Assembly (NCBI RefSeq): GCF_007097245.1 | Contig: NZ_VJZT01000007.1 | Span: 62,001 to 126,000, forward strand | Reading direction: 5' to 3' | DNA length: 64,000 nucleotides | From: Flavobacterium restrictum | GTDB lineage: Bacteria > Bacteroidota > Bacteroidia > Flavobacteriales > Flavobacteriaceae | Part shown: piece by piece, positions 37,578 through 45,164 of the stretch | Layout of the letters: the number at the start of each line of letters is the position of its first letter | How positions within the stretch are numbered: position 1 is the stretch's first letter | Notes under the pieces: generated by a model | Database searches by the model: none | Told to the model about the DNA's origin: nothing | The model's input: the letters and a program-made list of their open reading frames with translations, nothing else | Program-made: the position numbers and the translations under genes

Positions 37578-37627
37578 TTTTAAAAGAGAATGCCCTGGAT
37601 TCTTTGCCACGGCATTCGCTTTTAAAA
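37578..37627. repeat. hairpin element, copy 2, long inverted repeat
   Basis: A 17-bp stem with one mismatch (ttttaaaagagaatgcc / ggcattcgcttttaaaa) encloses a 16-base loop. It lies inside a wider inverted arrangement: ctgtgtaatttgtggt on its left mirrors accacaaattacacaaatt on its right, so the full palindromic block runs from about 37544 to 37700. Confidence 0.75.
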
Positions 37628-37644
37628 AGCATAATCTTCTTTAA

Positions 37645-37707
37645 CCACAAATTACACAAATTACACAAATTACACAAATTACACAAATTACACAAATTAT
37701 ATAAATT
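37645..37707. repeat. tandem 9-bp repeat, seven units
   Basis: The unit acacaaatt is repeated seven times: five copies are perfect, and the first (ccacaaatt) and last (atataaatt) are degenerate. It extends the right arm of the palindromic block around copy 2 of the hairpin element. Confidence 0.85.
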
Positions 37708-37796
37708 TACGCAAAAATGAACCCGTCAATAACATCATAATTAACTCAAACAGACCAAAAACAGACTTTGAATTTGTGAAAATTTGTGATGAAAAA

Positions 37797-37817
37797 TTTT
37801 AAAAGCGAATGCCCTGG
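37797..37817. repeat. hairpin element, copy 3 (half)
   Basis: The sequence ttttaaaagcgaatgccctgg repeats the motif of copies 1 and 2 and is again preceded by aatttgtga-type sequence (37771-37790). Its inverted partner is decayed (gttttatcctttaaaa), so it looks like a degenerate copy. It ends about 35 bases before the -7 box of the next gene. Confidence 0.65.
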
Positions 37818-37851
37818 TTGTCTAGCTGTTTTATCCTTTAAAAAAAAATGG

Positions 37852-37859
37852 TAGTTTTG
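37852..37859 (+). promoter_or_regulatory. -7 box for the DUF2520-kdsC-ubiA-maf unit
   Basis: TAGTTTTG matches TAnnTTTG and ends four bases before the ATG, which would make the transcript almost leaderless. No -33 TTG lies at the right distance. Confidence 0.38.
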
Positions 37860-37863
37860 TAGC

Positions 37864-38625
37864 ATGATCAAAGTAACAATTATAGGTTCAGGAAATGTAG
37901 CACAGCACTTAATCAACGTGTTTTTGGCTAGTGCGCAAATTGAGCTCGTACAGGTTTTTGCTAGAAAAAAAGAATCCGTACTTCATTTGCTTGATTTTGA
38001 CAAAATTGTTACCGCATACACTGATTTGAAAGAAGCCGATTTGTATATATTAGCAGTATCCGATGGCGCAATTAGTACCGTTTCATCGCAACTGCCTTTT
38101 GTAAATAAATTGGTAGTTCACACCTCTGGAAATGCTTCAATTACTGCTTTGGACGATAAGAATAGGAAAGGTGTTTTTTATCCTTTGCAAACATTTTCTA
38201 AAAATAAACCTATCGATTTTAGCGTTATTCCAATTTGTTTAGAAACCGAAAATCCTACTGATTTTCAATTGATAGACAAAGTAGCCAAGAGTATTTCGAC
38301 AGCTGTTTTTACCATCAATTCGCAACAGCGAAAAGCCTTGCATGTAGCGGCTGTTTTTGTCAATAATTTTACGAATCATTTGTACCAAATAGGGCAGGAT
38401 ATATGTGAGGAACACCAAATTCCTTTTGGAATTTTGATGCCTTTAATTCAAGAAACTGCTCAAAAAATAAAAACCCTTTCGCCTCAAGATGCACAAACGG
38501 GGCCTGCAAGGCGGCATGACGAGACTACAATTCAATCGCACGAGAATTTTTTGACGCATGACAATCAAATACTTATCTATAAAATACTAACCCAATCGAT
38601 ACAAAATCATGGCAAAAAGCTATAA
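37864..38625 (+). CDS. Rossmann-fold DUF2520 protein, ProC-like
   Basis: This 253-residue protein begins with a nucleotide-binding fingerprint (VTIIGSGNVAQHL) and continues as an NADP Rossmann domain (about 1-125), then an alpha-helical DUF2520 domain with HVAAVFVNNFTNHLYQIG and the C-terminal GPARRHDETTIQSH block typical of the family. The fold resembles pyrroline-5-carboxylate reductase, but the reaction is not established. It heads a four-gene operon and its end overlaps kdsC by 17 bases. Confidence 0.88.
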   Translation: MIKVTIIGSGNVAQHLINVFLASAQIELVQVFARKKESVLHLLDFDKIVTAYTDLKEADLYILAVSDGAISTVSSQLPFVNKLVVHTSGNASITALDDKNRKGVFYPLQTFSKNKPIDFSVIPICLETENPTDFQLIDKVAKSISTAVFTINSQQRKALHVAAVFVNNFTNHLYQIGQDICEEHQIPFGILMPLIQETAQKIKTLSPQDAQTGPARRHDETTIQSHENFLTHDNQILIYKILTQSIQNHGKKL

Positions 38626-39136
38626 AGAAATAATGAATACCATCACAACCTTTGTTTTTGATGTTGATGGAGTACTTACGGACAGTTCCGTATTGGTAAC
38701 CAATGAAGGCGAAATATTGCGAACCATGAATATCAGGGATGGATATGCTATGAAAGCAGCCGTAGAAAGTGGCTATAATGTTTGTATTATTTCGGGCGGA
38801 AGCAACGAAGGTGTTCGGGTGCGTTTGCGCAATCTGGGCATTACGGACATTCATTTAGGAACGCCTGATAAAGTCGAAACTTTTAAAGAATATACAGCGG
38901 TGTACCAAATAAATCCAGAACAAGTGCTCTATATGGGCGATGATATTCCAGATTATCATGTGATGCAATTGGTTGGTTTGCCTAGCTGTCCGCAAGATGC
39001 TAGCCCCGAAATAAAAGCGATTTCAGGCTACATTTCGCATAAAAATGGAGGAAAAGGTGCCGCTCGAGATGTCATTGAGCAAGTTATGAAAGTACAAGGA
39101 AAATGGATGGCACATTTTGACGGGAAACACGATTAA
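38609..39136 (+). CDS. kdsC: KdsC-like HAD phosphatase (KDO-8-phosphate phosphatase)
   Basis: This 175-residue HAD hydrolase has no cap domain, the KdsC size. The motifs are FVFDVDGVLTD (nucleophile Asp and acid Asp), IISGGSN (motif II Ser), and LYMGDDIPD with the preceding Lys in TPDKVET. The RDGYAMKAAVESG block matches KdsC. It should release phosphate from KDO-8-P in lipopolysaccharide core synthesis. Its start overlaps the DUF2520 gene by 17 bases, pointing to coupled translation. Confidence 0.88.
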   Translation: MAKSYKEIMNTITTFVFDVDGVLTDSSVLVTNEGEILRTMNIRDGYAMKAAVESGYNVCIISGGSNEGVRVRLRNLGITDIHLGTPDKVETFKEYTAVYQINPEQVLYMGDDIPDYHVMQLVGLPSCPQDASPEIKAISGYISHKNGGKGAARDVIEQVMKVQGKWMAHFDGKHD

Positions 39137-39205
39137 ATAAGCTTTTAAAATACTAAAATTCAGTATACTTTCTATTGAAAAAGCAATACTCTTTAGACAA
39201 AAAAA

Positions 39206-40132
39206 ATGAAATACCTTACACTCATACGCTACCAAAACCTACTGTTTCTTGCCATTATGCAACTGGTTTTTAGGTATGGTTTTCTGGAACTGCAAAACGT
39301 TTCCTTGGCATTGGCCTATTGGCAATATGGCTTATTAGTGCTTTCGACATTATTAATTGCGGCTGGTGGTTATGTTATCAATAATATTTTTGACCAAGAT
39401 ACGGATGCCATCAACAAACCCAATCAAGTTGTTGTAGGCAAAACTATTCCCGAAACTACTGCATACACTATCTATATGGGGCTTACGGTTACGGGTGTTG
39501 CCATTGGATTTTATTTATCGAATGTGATCCAAAGACCTAGCTTTGCAACGCTTTTTATTTTAATTGCAGCAACACTTTATTTCTACGCCACGAGTTTGAA
39601 ACAAATGCTGCTAATAGGCAATATTGTTGTGGCATTATTGCTGTCTATAAGCGTTCTTGTCATTGGTGTTTTTGATATTTTTCCTGCAACCGATGCAAGC
39701 AACCAACAACAAATGCGAAACCTTTTTTCGATCCTTTGGGATTATGCTGTTTTTGCATTTATGATTAATTTTATTCGGGAAATTGTCAAGGATTTAGAAG
39801 ATTTGGATGGCGATTACCAACAGGGTATGAGCACTTTGCCTATTGTTTTGGGAGTTTCAAGAACTACCAAAATTGTTTTTGGGTTGAGTTGTGTTCCCGT
39901 TTTGGTACTGTTGAATTACATCAATACTTATTTTGTTCCCAATAATTTAATGTTGATTACCGCCTATAGTTTTGCTTTTATTGCCGCACCTTTGCTCTAT
40001 TTTTCAATTCAAATTTGGTCTGCCAAAACCACCAAAGCTTTTCATCATTTGAGTACCATTTTAAAATTAATATTGCTTTTTGGACTTTTTTCAATAGCGC
40101 TTCTCATGTATACCATTCAGCACCATGCTTAA
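39206..40132 (+). CDS. UbiA-family prenyltransferase (geranylgeranylglycerol-phosphate type)
   Basis: This 308-residue integral membrane protein has about eight to nine helices. The first aspartate motif is NNIFDQDTDAINKP (N-x-x-x-D-x-x-x-D) and the second is VKDLEDLDGDYQQG, both binding Mg-diphosphate of the prenyl donor. Bacteroidetes members at this locus are usually named geranylgeranylglycerol-phosphate geranylgeranyltransferase-like. Quinone or ether-lipid precursors are possible acceptors, and the sequence does not decide. It overlaps the maf gene by eight bases. Confidence 0.87.
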   Translation: MKYLTLIRYQNLLFLAIMQLVFRYGFLELQNVSLALAYWQYGLLVLSTLLIAAGGYVINNIFDQDTDAINKPNQVVVGKTIPETTAYTIYMGLTVTGVAIGFYLSNVIQRPSFATLFILIAATLYFYATSLKQMLLIGNIVVALLLSISVLVIGVFDIFPATDASNQQQMRNLFSILWDYAVFAFMINFIREIVKDLEDLDGDYQQGMSTLPIVLGVSRTTKIVFGLSCVPVLVLLNYINTYFVPNNLMLITAYSFAFIAAPLLYFSIQIWSAKTTKAFHHLSTILKLILLFGLFSIALLMYTIQHHA

Positions 40133-40709
40133 AAATAAATTAAAAAAATACAACTTAATTTTGGCTTCGGGATCACCTAGAAGACAACAATTTTTCAAAG
40201 ATTTGGATTTGGATTTTGAAATCCGATTAAAAGAAATACCTGAAATTTACCCACCTGAATTAAAATCGGGAGCCATTACGAACTATCTCGCGGCACTAAA
40301 AGCGAGTGCTTTTGAGGGCGATTTGCAAGACAACGATATTCTAATTACCAGCGACACGATTGTTTGGCACAACGGCAACGCATTAGGAAAACCCAAAGAC
40401 CACGAGGATGCTTTTGCTATTTTAAAATCATTGTCTAATGCCACTCATGAGGTAATTACATCAGTCTGTTTCAAGACAAATGCTGGCTCGACGCTGCTTC
40501 AAGAAACGACCAAAGTGACGTTTAATGCCTTGAGCGATGAAGCCATTTTGTATTATTTAGAACACTACAAACCCTATGATAAAGCGGGTGCTTACGGTAT
40601 TCAAGAATGGATTGGCTTTATAGGCGTTGCAAAAGTTGAAGGTTCTTACGCCAATGTTATGGGATTGCCTACGGATAAGGTGTACGCTTATTTGAGTACA
40701 TTAGCTTAG
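40125..40709 (+). CDS. maf: Maf family nucleoside triphosphate pyrophosphatase
   Basis: This 194-residue protein shows the Maf signatures: LASGSPRRQQF at the N-terminus, SDTIVWHNGNALGKPKDHEDAF in the middle, and KAGAYGIQEWIGFIGVAKVEGSYANVMGLP near the C-terminus. Maf enzymes hydrolyse dTTP, UTP or modified nucleotides and restrain septation. It is the last gene of the operon, overlapping ubiA by eight bases. Confidence 0.92.
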   Translation: MLKNKLKKYNLILASGSPRRQQFFKDLDLDFEIRLKEIPEIYPPELKSGAITNYLAALKASAFEGDLQDNDILITSDTIVWHNGNALGKPKDHEDAFAILKSLSNATHEVITSVCFKTNAGSTLLQETTKVTFNALSDEAILYYLEHYKPYDKAGAYGIQEWIGFIGVAKVEGSYANVMGLPTDKVYAYLSTLA

Positions 40710-40838
40710 TCAAACCGTATTGCGTTGCTGTAGTAGTAGCTAGAAAAAAACAGCTTGTAAGTACACATAGTAAATGTGTGAATTTTATAATTTTTTTGAC
40801 TAAATCTATAATTATTATTTTTAAAATAAATACCACCT

Positions 40839-40866
40839 TTGATGGCGTTATTTTTCTTTATTCTTG
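40839..40866 (+). promoter_or_regulatory. promoter of the POTRA/barrel gene
   Basis: TTG at 40839-40841 and TATTCTTG at 40859-40866 are spaced by 17 bases, the normal Bacteroidetes -33/-7 geometry with one mismatch in the -7 box (C for T). The start codon follows 25 bases later. Confidence 0.5.
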
Positions 40867-40891
40867 CTAAAAAAAACATAGAATACTGCTT

Positions 40892-42709
40892 ATGAAAGTC
40901 TTCTTTACCTTGATCTGTTTTTTTTTAATGCTAAACGGTCAACTCTTGTTTTCGCAAGTTAGCGTTCCTAAAACCGATAGTTCGAAGGTTTATAACTCCA
41001 TTCAAAACTATTCGAAAAAGAAAAAATTCACTACTTTTTTGCACAAATTAGTTTTTAGACCTGTAAATGTCAAAAAGAGAAAAAACAAAATTATCCTTCA
41101 AAATTTTGGGCCTTTTGAAGGAAAGATTATCCGCACGATTACAATTACAACGCTAGATCCTTTTGGCTATTCAACAACCGATACCACACAAAAACCAGAT
41201 AAATGGCGAGAAAGAACAGGAAATAGAATCCACGTTAAGACCAAAAAACTAGTGGTAAAAAATTTCCTGCTCATTAAGGAAAATGACGTACTAGATTCGT
41301 TATTGGTTAAAGAATCAGAACGATTGTTGCGAGCGCAACGGTTCATAAACACGGTCGATGTTGTTGTAAAACCAGTTTCAAACGCTGCTGATTCGGTTGA
41401 TGTTGTGATTCGTGTTTTAGATTCTTGGAGTTTGATTCCAAGAGCTTCTTTTTCGCCATCACAGGTGACTTTAAAGCTCAACGAACGCAACTTTATGGGC
41501 ATGGGGCACGAGTTTCATAATGAGTATAAGAGTCGGAAAAACGATGGGAATATTGGCTATTTATGGGATTATACGATTCCTAATATCAAGAACACTTTTA
41601 TCAAAACAAACTTTAAATATCAAATAGATTTAGACCGTTATTACAGCAAAAGCATTACTATCGAGCGTCCTTTTTACTCTGCTTTTACTAAATGGGCGGG
41701 CGGGATTTATGTTGACCAACAGTTCAGGAAAGATACACTCCCTGACAGTGCGCTCGAGTATGCTTCGCAAAATTTCAAGTACAATTCACAGGATTATTGG
41801 GTGGGTCACGCCTTTAGCATTTTTAAGGGAAATACTCCAAACAATAGAACAACGAACTTAATTGTTTCAGGGCGTTACTTACATATCAATTATTTAGAAA
41901 ATCCTACTGCTGCTTACGATCCTATTAATTTCTATTCGGATGAGAAATTGTACCTTATGGGAATTGGTATTACGTCTCAAAAATTTGTGCAAGACAAGTA
42001 TATTTTTAGAAATGGTGTTGTTGAGGATATTCCCATTGGCAAAATTTATGGCATCACGAGTGGGTATCAATACAAGAATAGCACGGGTCGTTTTTATTTG
42101 GGTGCTCGAGCTTCGTTAGGAAATTATTATTCGTGGGGTTTTTTGAGTGTTAATATGGAATTAGGTACTTTTTTTGAAAAATCAAATACCAGTCAAACTG
42201 CCTTTACGTTTCAAGCCAACTATTTTACGAACCTAATGCACCTGGGCGATTGGAAAATTAGACAGTTTATAAAACCCCAATTTATTATAGGATCTCATAG
42301 ATTGAATGCTATTGGCGATAGCCTCACACTCAACGAGCAATACGGAATTGAAGGATTTAATAGTGCACTCTATGGCACTCAAAAAATGGTTTTAACCTTG
42401 CAAACCCAAGCCTATTCGCCCTGGAATGTTTGGGGTTTTCGATTAAATCCCTATTTTAGTTATTCTTTAGGGTATTTGGGAACTCCCCAAAAGCATTTAA
42501 ACCACAGTCAACCGTATTCCAAAATTGGGATTGGATTAATTATCAATAATGATTTTTTGGTGTTTAGTTCGTTCCAAATCTCATTGGCCTATTTTCCTAA
42601 TACAGGTACCAATGGCGACTCCAATTTTAGAACAAACACTTTTGATACTGATGATTTTGGTTTGCAAGATTTTGAATTGGCTAAACCAAGAACCGTAATT
42701 TTCAAGTAG
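40892..42709 (+). CDS. outer-membrane POTRA plus beta-barrel protein, Omp85-like
   Basis: This 605-residue protein has a signal peptide ending near LLFSQ. A POTRA-like module is visible at about residues 75-180: GKIIRTITITTLDPFG, then KNFLLIKENDVLDSLLVKESERLLRAQRFINTVDVVVKP and DVVIRVLDSW. The rest (about 190-605) is a beta-barrel with repeated aromatic strands, including LNERNFMGMGHEFHNEY, which resembles the start of BamA/TamA barrels (ER-NF-G-G-). It is shorter than BamA, with a single clear POTRA. I would call it an accessory Omp85-superfamily translocator or transporter; its substrate is unknown. Confidence 0.75.
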   Translation: MKVFFTLICFFLMLNGQLLFSQVSVPKTDSSKVYNSIQNYSKKKKFTTFLHKLVFRPVNVKKRKNKIILQNFGPFEGKIIRTITITTLDPFGYSTTDTTQKPDKWRERTGNRIHVKTKKLVVKNFLLIKENDVLDSLLVKESERLLRAQRFINTVDVVVKPVSNAADSVDVVIRVLDSWSLIPRASFSPSQVTLKLNERNFMGMGHEFHNEYKSRKNDGNIGYLWDYTIPNIKNTFIKTNFKYQIDLDRYYSKSITIERPFYSAFTKWAGGIYVDQQFRKDTLPDSALEYASQNFKYNSQDYWVGHAFSIFKGNTPNNRTTNLIVSGRYLHINYLENPTAAYDPINFYSDEKLYLMGIGITSQKFVQDKYIFRNGVVEDIPIGKIYGITSGYQYKNSTGRFYLGARASLGNYYSWGFLSVNMELGTFFEKSNTSQTAFTFQANYFTNLMHLGDWKIRQFIKPQFIIGSHRLNAIGDSLTLNEQYGIEGFNSALYGTQKMVLTLQTQAYSPWNVWGFRLNPYFSYSLGYLGTPQKHLNHSQPYSKIGIGLIINNDFLVFSSFQISLAYFPNTGTNGDSNFRTNTFDTDDFGLQDFELAKPRTVIFK

Positions 42710-42833
42710 TTTGACCGCTATATTTTTTTGAACTGTGAATTTTACAACAATTGACAATAATCGTACAACAAATTGTTTTGGAATGTTATTGACCTTTACC
42801 CTGACAATAATGTTAAACCAAAATACAAATAAA

Positions 42834-43151
42834 ATGAAAAAATTGACTTTCTATTTAATGGTAATCGTTTTATCCTTAAATGCTTTTCCTAGTTCATTGT
42901 ATGCAGCTGAAAAAAATCCAACTGCTATTGCAACCACACCAAAAGAGATGCCCGAAAACGTAAAAGTAATGCTGAATCGCTTGAACGAAATCAAAGACAT
43001 GGACAAATCCAATTTGAGTTCGACTGAAAAAAAAGAACTTCGTAAGGAAGTACGCACCATTAAAGCAAACTTAAAATCAAGCGGTAACGGCGTGTATCTT
43101 TCAGTAGGTGCGATTATCATTGTAATCCTTTTGCTGATTCTTATCTTGTAA
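42834..43151 (+). CDS. small exported protein with a C-terminal membrane helix
   Basis: This 105-residue protein starts at the ATG of MKKLTFYLMVIVLSLNAFP, a signal peptide; an upstream in-frame ATG at 42735 has no such character. The mature part is charged and helical (ENVKVMLNRLNEIKDMDKSNLSSTEKKELRKEVRTIKANL) and ends in a hydrophobic tail VYLSVGAIIIVILLLILIL. Similar proteins occur in Flavobacteria without assigned function. The topology suggests an inner-membrane protein with a periplasmic helical region. It is followed 72 bases later by another small secreted protein. Confidence 0.75.
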   Translation: MKKLTFYLMVIVLSLNAFPSSLYAAEKNPTAIATTPKEMPENVKVMLNRLNEIKDMDKSNLSSTEKKELRKEVRTIKANLKSSGNGVYLSVGAIIIVILLLILIL

Positions 43152-43223
43152 TAAAACAGGCAGTTGCTGGCTAATAAAATAGTAGTAAAGCAAATTGCAA
43201 AAAAATAACGAATAAAAACAAAA

Positions 43224-43745
43224 ATGAAAATAGTAAAACTTATTGTAGTAGGTACAATCCTTTTGGTAACAACGGCTATGCACTCGCAAATTTCGGTTAG
43301 TGTTAATTTTGGAACTCCACCAGCTTGGGGGCCAGTAGGATATTCATCTGTAGACTATTACTACCTACCTGATGTTGAAGCGTATTATGATATTAGGGAG
43401 TCACAATTTATTTATTTTGGAAACGGAAGATGGATTCGTTCTGCTCGTTTGCCCAAAAAATATAGCAATTACGATTTGTATCATGGATATAAAGTGGTCT
43501 TAAACGATTACCATGGTCGCAGTCCGTATGCGAATTTCAACCAGCACAAAGTTACTTATTATAGGGGTTACAAAGGAAATCCTCAAAAAGTATATGGCAA
43601 AAACTATTCAAAAGAAAATAGAAGAAACGAGAATAGAGGAAATTTTGAACACGGCAACGGCAACCGTGGGAACGAACATAACAACAATGGAAATCATGAC
43701 AATGGAAATCATGGTAACAAAGGAAATGGTCACGGGAAGCACTAA
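43224..43745 (+). CDS. secreted protein with an Asn/Gly/His-rich tail
   Basis: The gene encodes 173 residues, with a signal peptide ending near AMHSQ. The first part (about 20-125) is rich in Tyr and aromatic residues (DYYYLPDVEAYYDIRESQFIYFGNGRWIR). The last 45 residues are low-complexity repeats such as GNHDNGNHGNKGNGHGKH. A His/Asn/Gly tail often binds divalent metals or stays disordered. I cannot name the family. A strong bidirectional terminator follows 20 bases later. Confidence 0.75.
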   Translation: MKIVKLIVVGTILLVTTAMHSQISVSVNFGTPPAWGPVGYSSVDYYYLPDVEAYYDIRESQFIYFGNGRWIRSARLPKKYSNYDLYHGYKVVLNDYHGRSPYANFNQHKVTYYRGYKGNPQKVYGKNYSKENRRNENRGNFEHGNGNRGNEHNNNGNHDNGNHGNKGNGHGKH

Positions 43746-43765
43746 TTTCTAGAACTTGCTTTCCT

Positions 43766-43807
43766 AAAAAAATGAGGCTGTATTTTATGTACAGCCTCAT
43801 TTTTTTT
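43766..43807. terminator. bidirectional terminator
   Basis: The stem aaaaaaatgaggctgta / tacagcctcattttttt has a 7-base loop and lies between the convergent genes ending at 43745 and 43825. Confidence 0.9.
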
Positions 43808-43824
43808 ATATACCAATTTAGCTT

Positions 43825-44784
43825 TTAAAAATTAGCGTTCAACCAACCAAACAATGTTTCAAAAACGGTTTTTCGTACCGCTTTTTTGGACAAAACTAGG
43901 TCGTGAATGGCGCCACGTATAGCCAAAATCTCCTTTTTGGGTGCTTGTATTAATGACGCTTTATGCGCAATAGCTGTTACATTCAAAATAGCATCGCCTT
44001 CAAATAGTGATTCACTCCATTGTTTAGGATAAAGGGATTGCTCCGAATGTAAAATCAAAATAGGAACGCCTACTGTAATTCCAGCTCTTATTTTAAGATG
44101 CCCTTTGTGAATGGCTGCTATCCAACCTGCATTCAAAGTACCAATCAAATGAGGTTTCCAATTCAAATTATAATCCCATTCGCCATGATCGTTTTGATGC
44201 AAACTTTCGCCATACAATGCCGAAAAGCCAACGGGAATTGGAAGATTTGGAATGATTTTACCCAATAAAGCAACAATCGGGATTAGCGTTTTCTTTTGAA
44301 TCTCGGGTAGATTCATATCATAAAATGGACTATTACAAAAAACAGCATCAAAAAGTTCATATTCAATGCGTTCCGCAGCATATAAACTGGCAATCAATCC
44401 TCCTGTTGAATGACCGTAAAGCAAGATTTTCTCATTTCCTTCTTGTTTCATAAGAAGCAATGCGTCATCTAAATCTGTGTAATATTCCGCAAGATTCCGT
44501 GTGTTGTTTTGTCTTTGATTCGGCAATATCGAACGACCATATTTTCTTAAATCAACCGCATAAAAATGAAACCCTTTTTGAATAAATTCAGCAGCCATTT
44601 CCTCCTGAAAAAAATAATCATTAAAACCATGTACGTATAAAACGGCTTTTGTGCTGGGTATTGTAGTGCGTTTTCGGATTACAGTTGTGATTACTTTGCC
44701 CTCATAATCATTGGGCTGGTTTATCGTTGTTTGTTCAAAACCATGGCTTAAAACATCTTCGATATATTTTATTTCTTGCTTCAT
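43825..44784 (-). CDS. serine aminopeptidase/monoglyceride-lipase-type hydrolase
   Basis: This 319-residue alpha/beta hydrolase of the S33-like lysophospholipase group has no signal peptide. Motifs are VLYVHGFNDYFF, the nucleophile LLYGHSTGGLIASLYA, Asp near GVPILILHSEQ and the final His in GAIHDLVLS, so the triad is complete. Such enzymes act on monoacylglycerols or lysophospholipids. It stands alone with its own promoter. Confidence 0.86.
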   Translation of the reverse strand: MKQEIKYIEDVLSHGFEQTTINQPNDYEGKVITTVIRKRTTIPSTKAVLYVHGFNDYFFQEEMAAEFIQKGFHFYAVDLRKYGRSILPNQRQNNTRNLAEYYTDLDDALLLMKQEGNEKILLYGHSTGGLIASLYAAERIEYELFDAVFCNSPFYDMNLPEIQKKTLIPIVALLGKIIPNLPIPVGFSALYGESLHQNDHGEWDYNLNWKPHLIGTLNAGWIAAIHKGHLKIRAGITVGVPILILHSEQSLYPKQWSESLFEGDAILNVTAIAHKASLIQAPKKEILAIRGAIHDLVLSKKAVRKTVFETLFGWLNANF

Positions 44785-44824
44785 AGAACGGTGTTAAATG
44801 GCTGTTGTAATCCTATTTTGCCCC

Positions 44825-44856
44825 CAAAACTAAAATTAATATTGGTATAACCACAA
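44825..44856 (-). promoter_or_regulatory. promoter of the lipase-like gene
   Basis: On the minus strand a TTG (44854-44856 on the plus numbering) and TAGTTTTG (44825-44832) are separated by 21 bases, a good match to the Bacteroidetes TTG-N17-23-TAnnTTTG promoter. The leader would be about 35 bases. Confidence 0.58.
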
Positions 44857-45128
44857 TTTGTAACTGTTTATTCCATGAAATTAATACAATCTTAAGAAAA
44901 ACGCATCATTTTGAATAAAAAAGGAGTCGTTTTGAATACTTTTCTGAATCAAAAAAGAGTGTACACTTGGTTTTTTAGTGCTGTAGTATCGTTTTTTTTA
45001 GGATATTTTTTTCTCAAAAGATACTTTTTTAACCCATTCAAAATAGTAATTCTTCGATTGCCTTTTATTTAAAACAAACATTAACATAATGTTTTGAATG
45101 ACGGCTAAAAACCCAATTGTTTTATTAG

Positions 45129-45136
45129 TATTTTTG
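45129..45136 (+). promoter_or_regulatory. -7 box for the PIG-L/symporter operon
   Basis: TATTTTTG matches TAnnTTTG and ends 28 bases before the start codon. No TTG stands at -33. The rest of the 380-base divergent region (44857-45128) is AT-rich and holds nothing I can name. Confidence 0.42.
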
Positions 45137-45164
45137 AAGCAAAGACCAAACTAAACCCTACGCA

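Noticed and set aside
37645-37707. Regular repeats as a possible CRISPR array
   Set aside because: The units are 9 bp and directly adjacent without spacers, and no cas genes are present. It is a simple tandem repeat.
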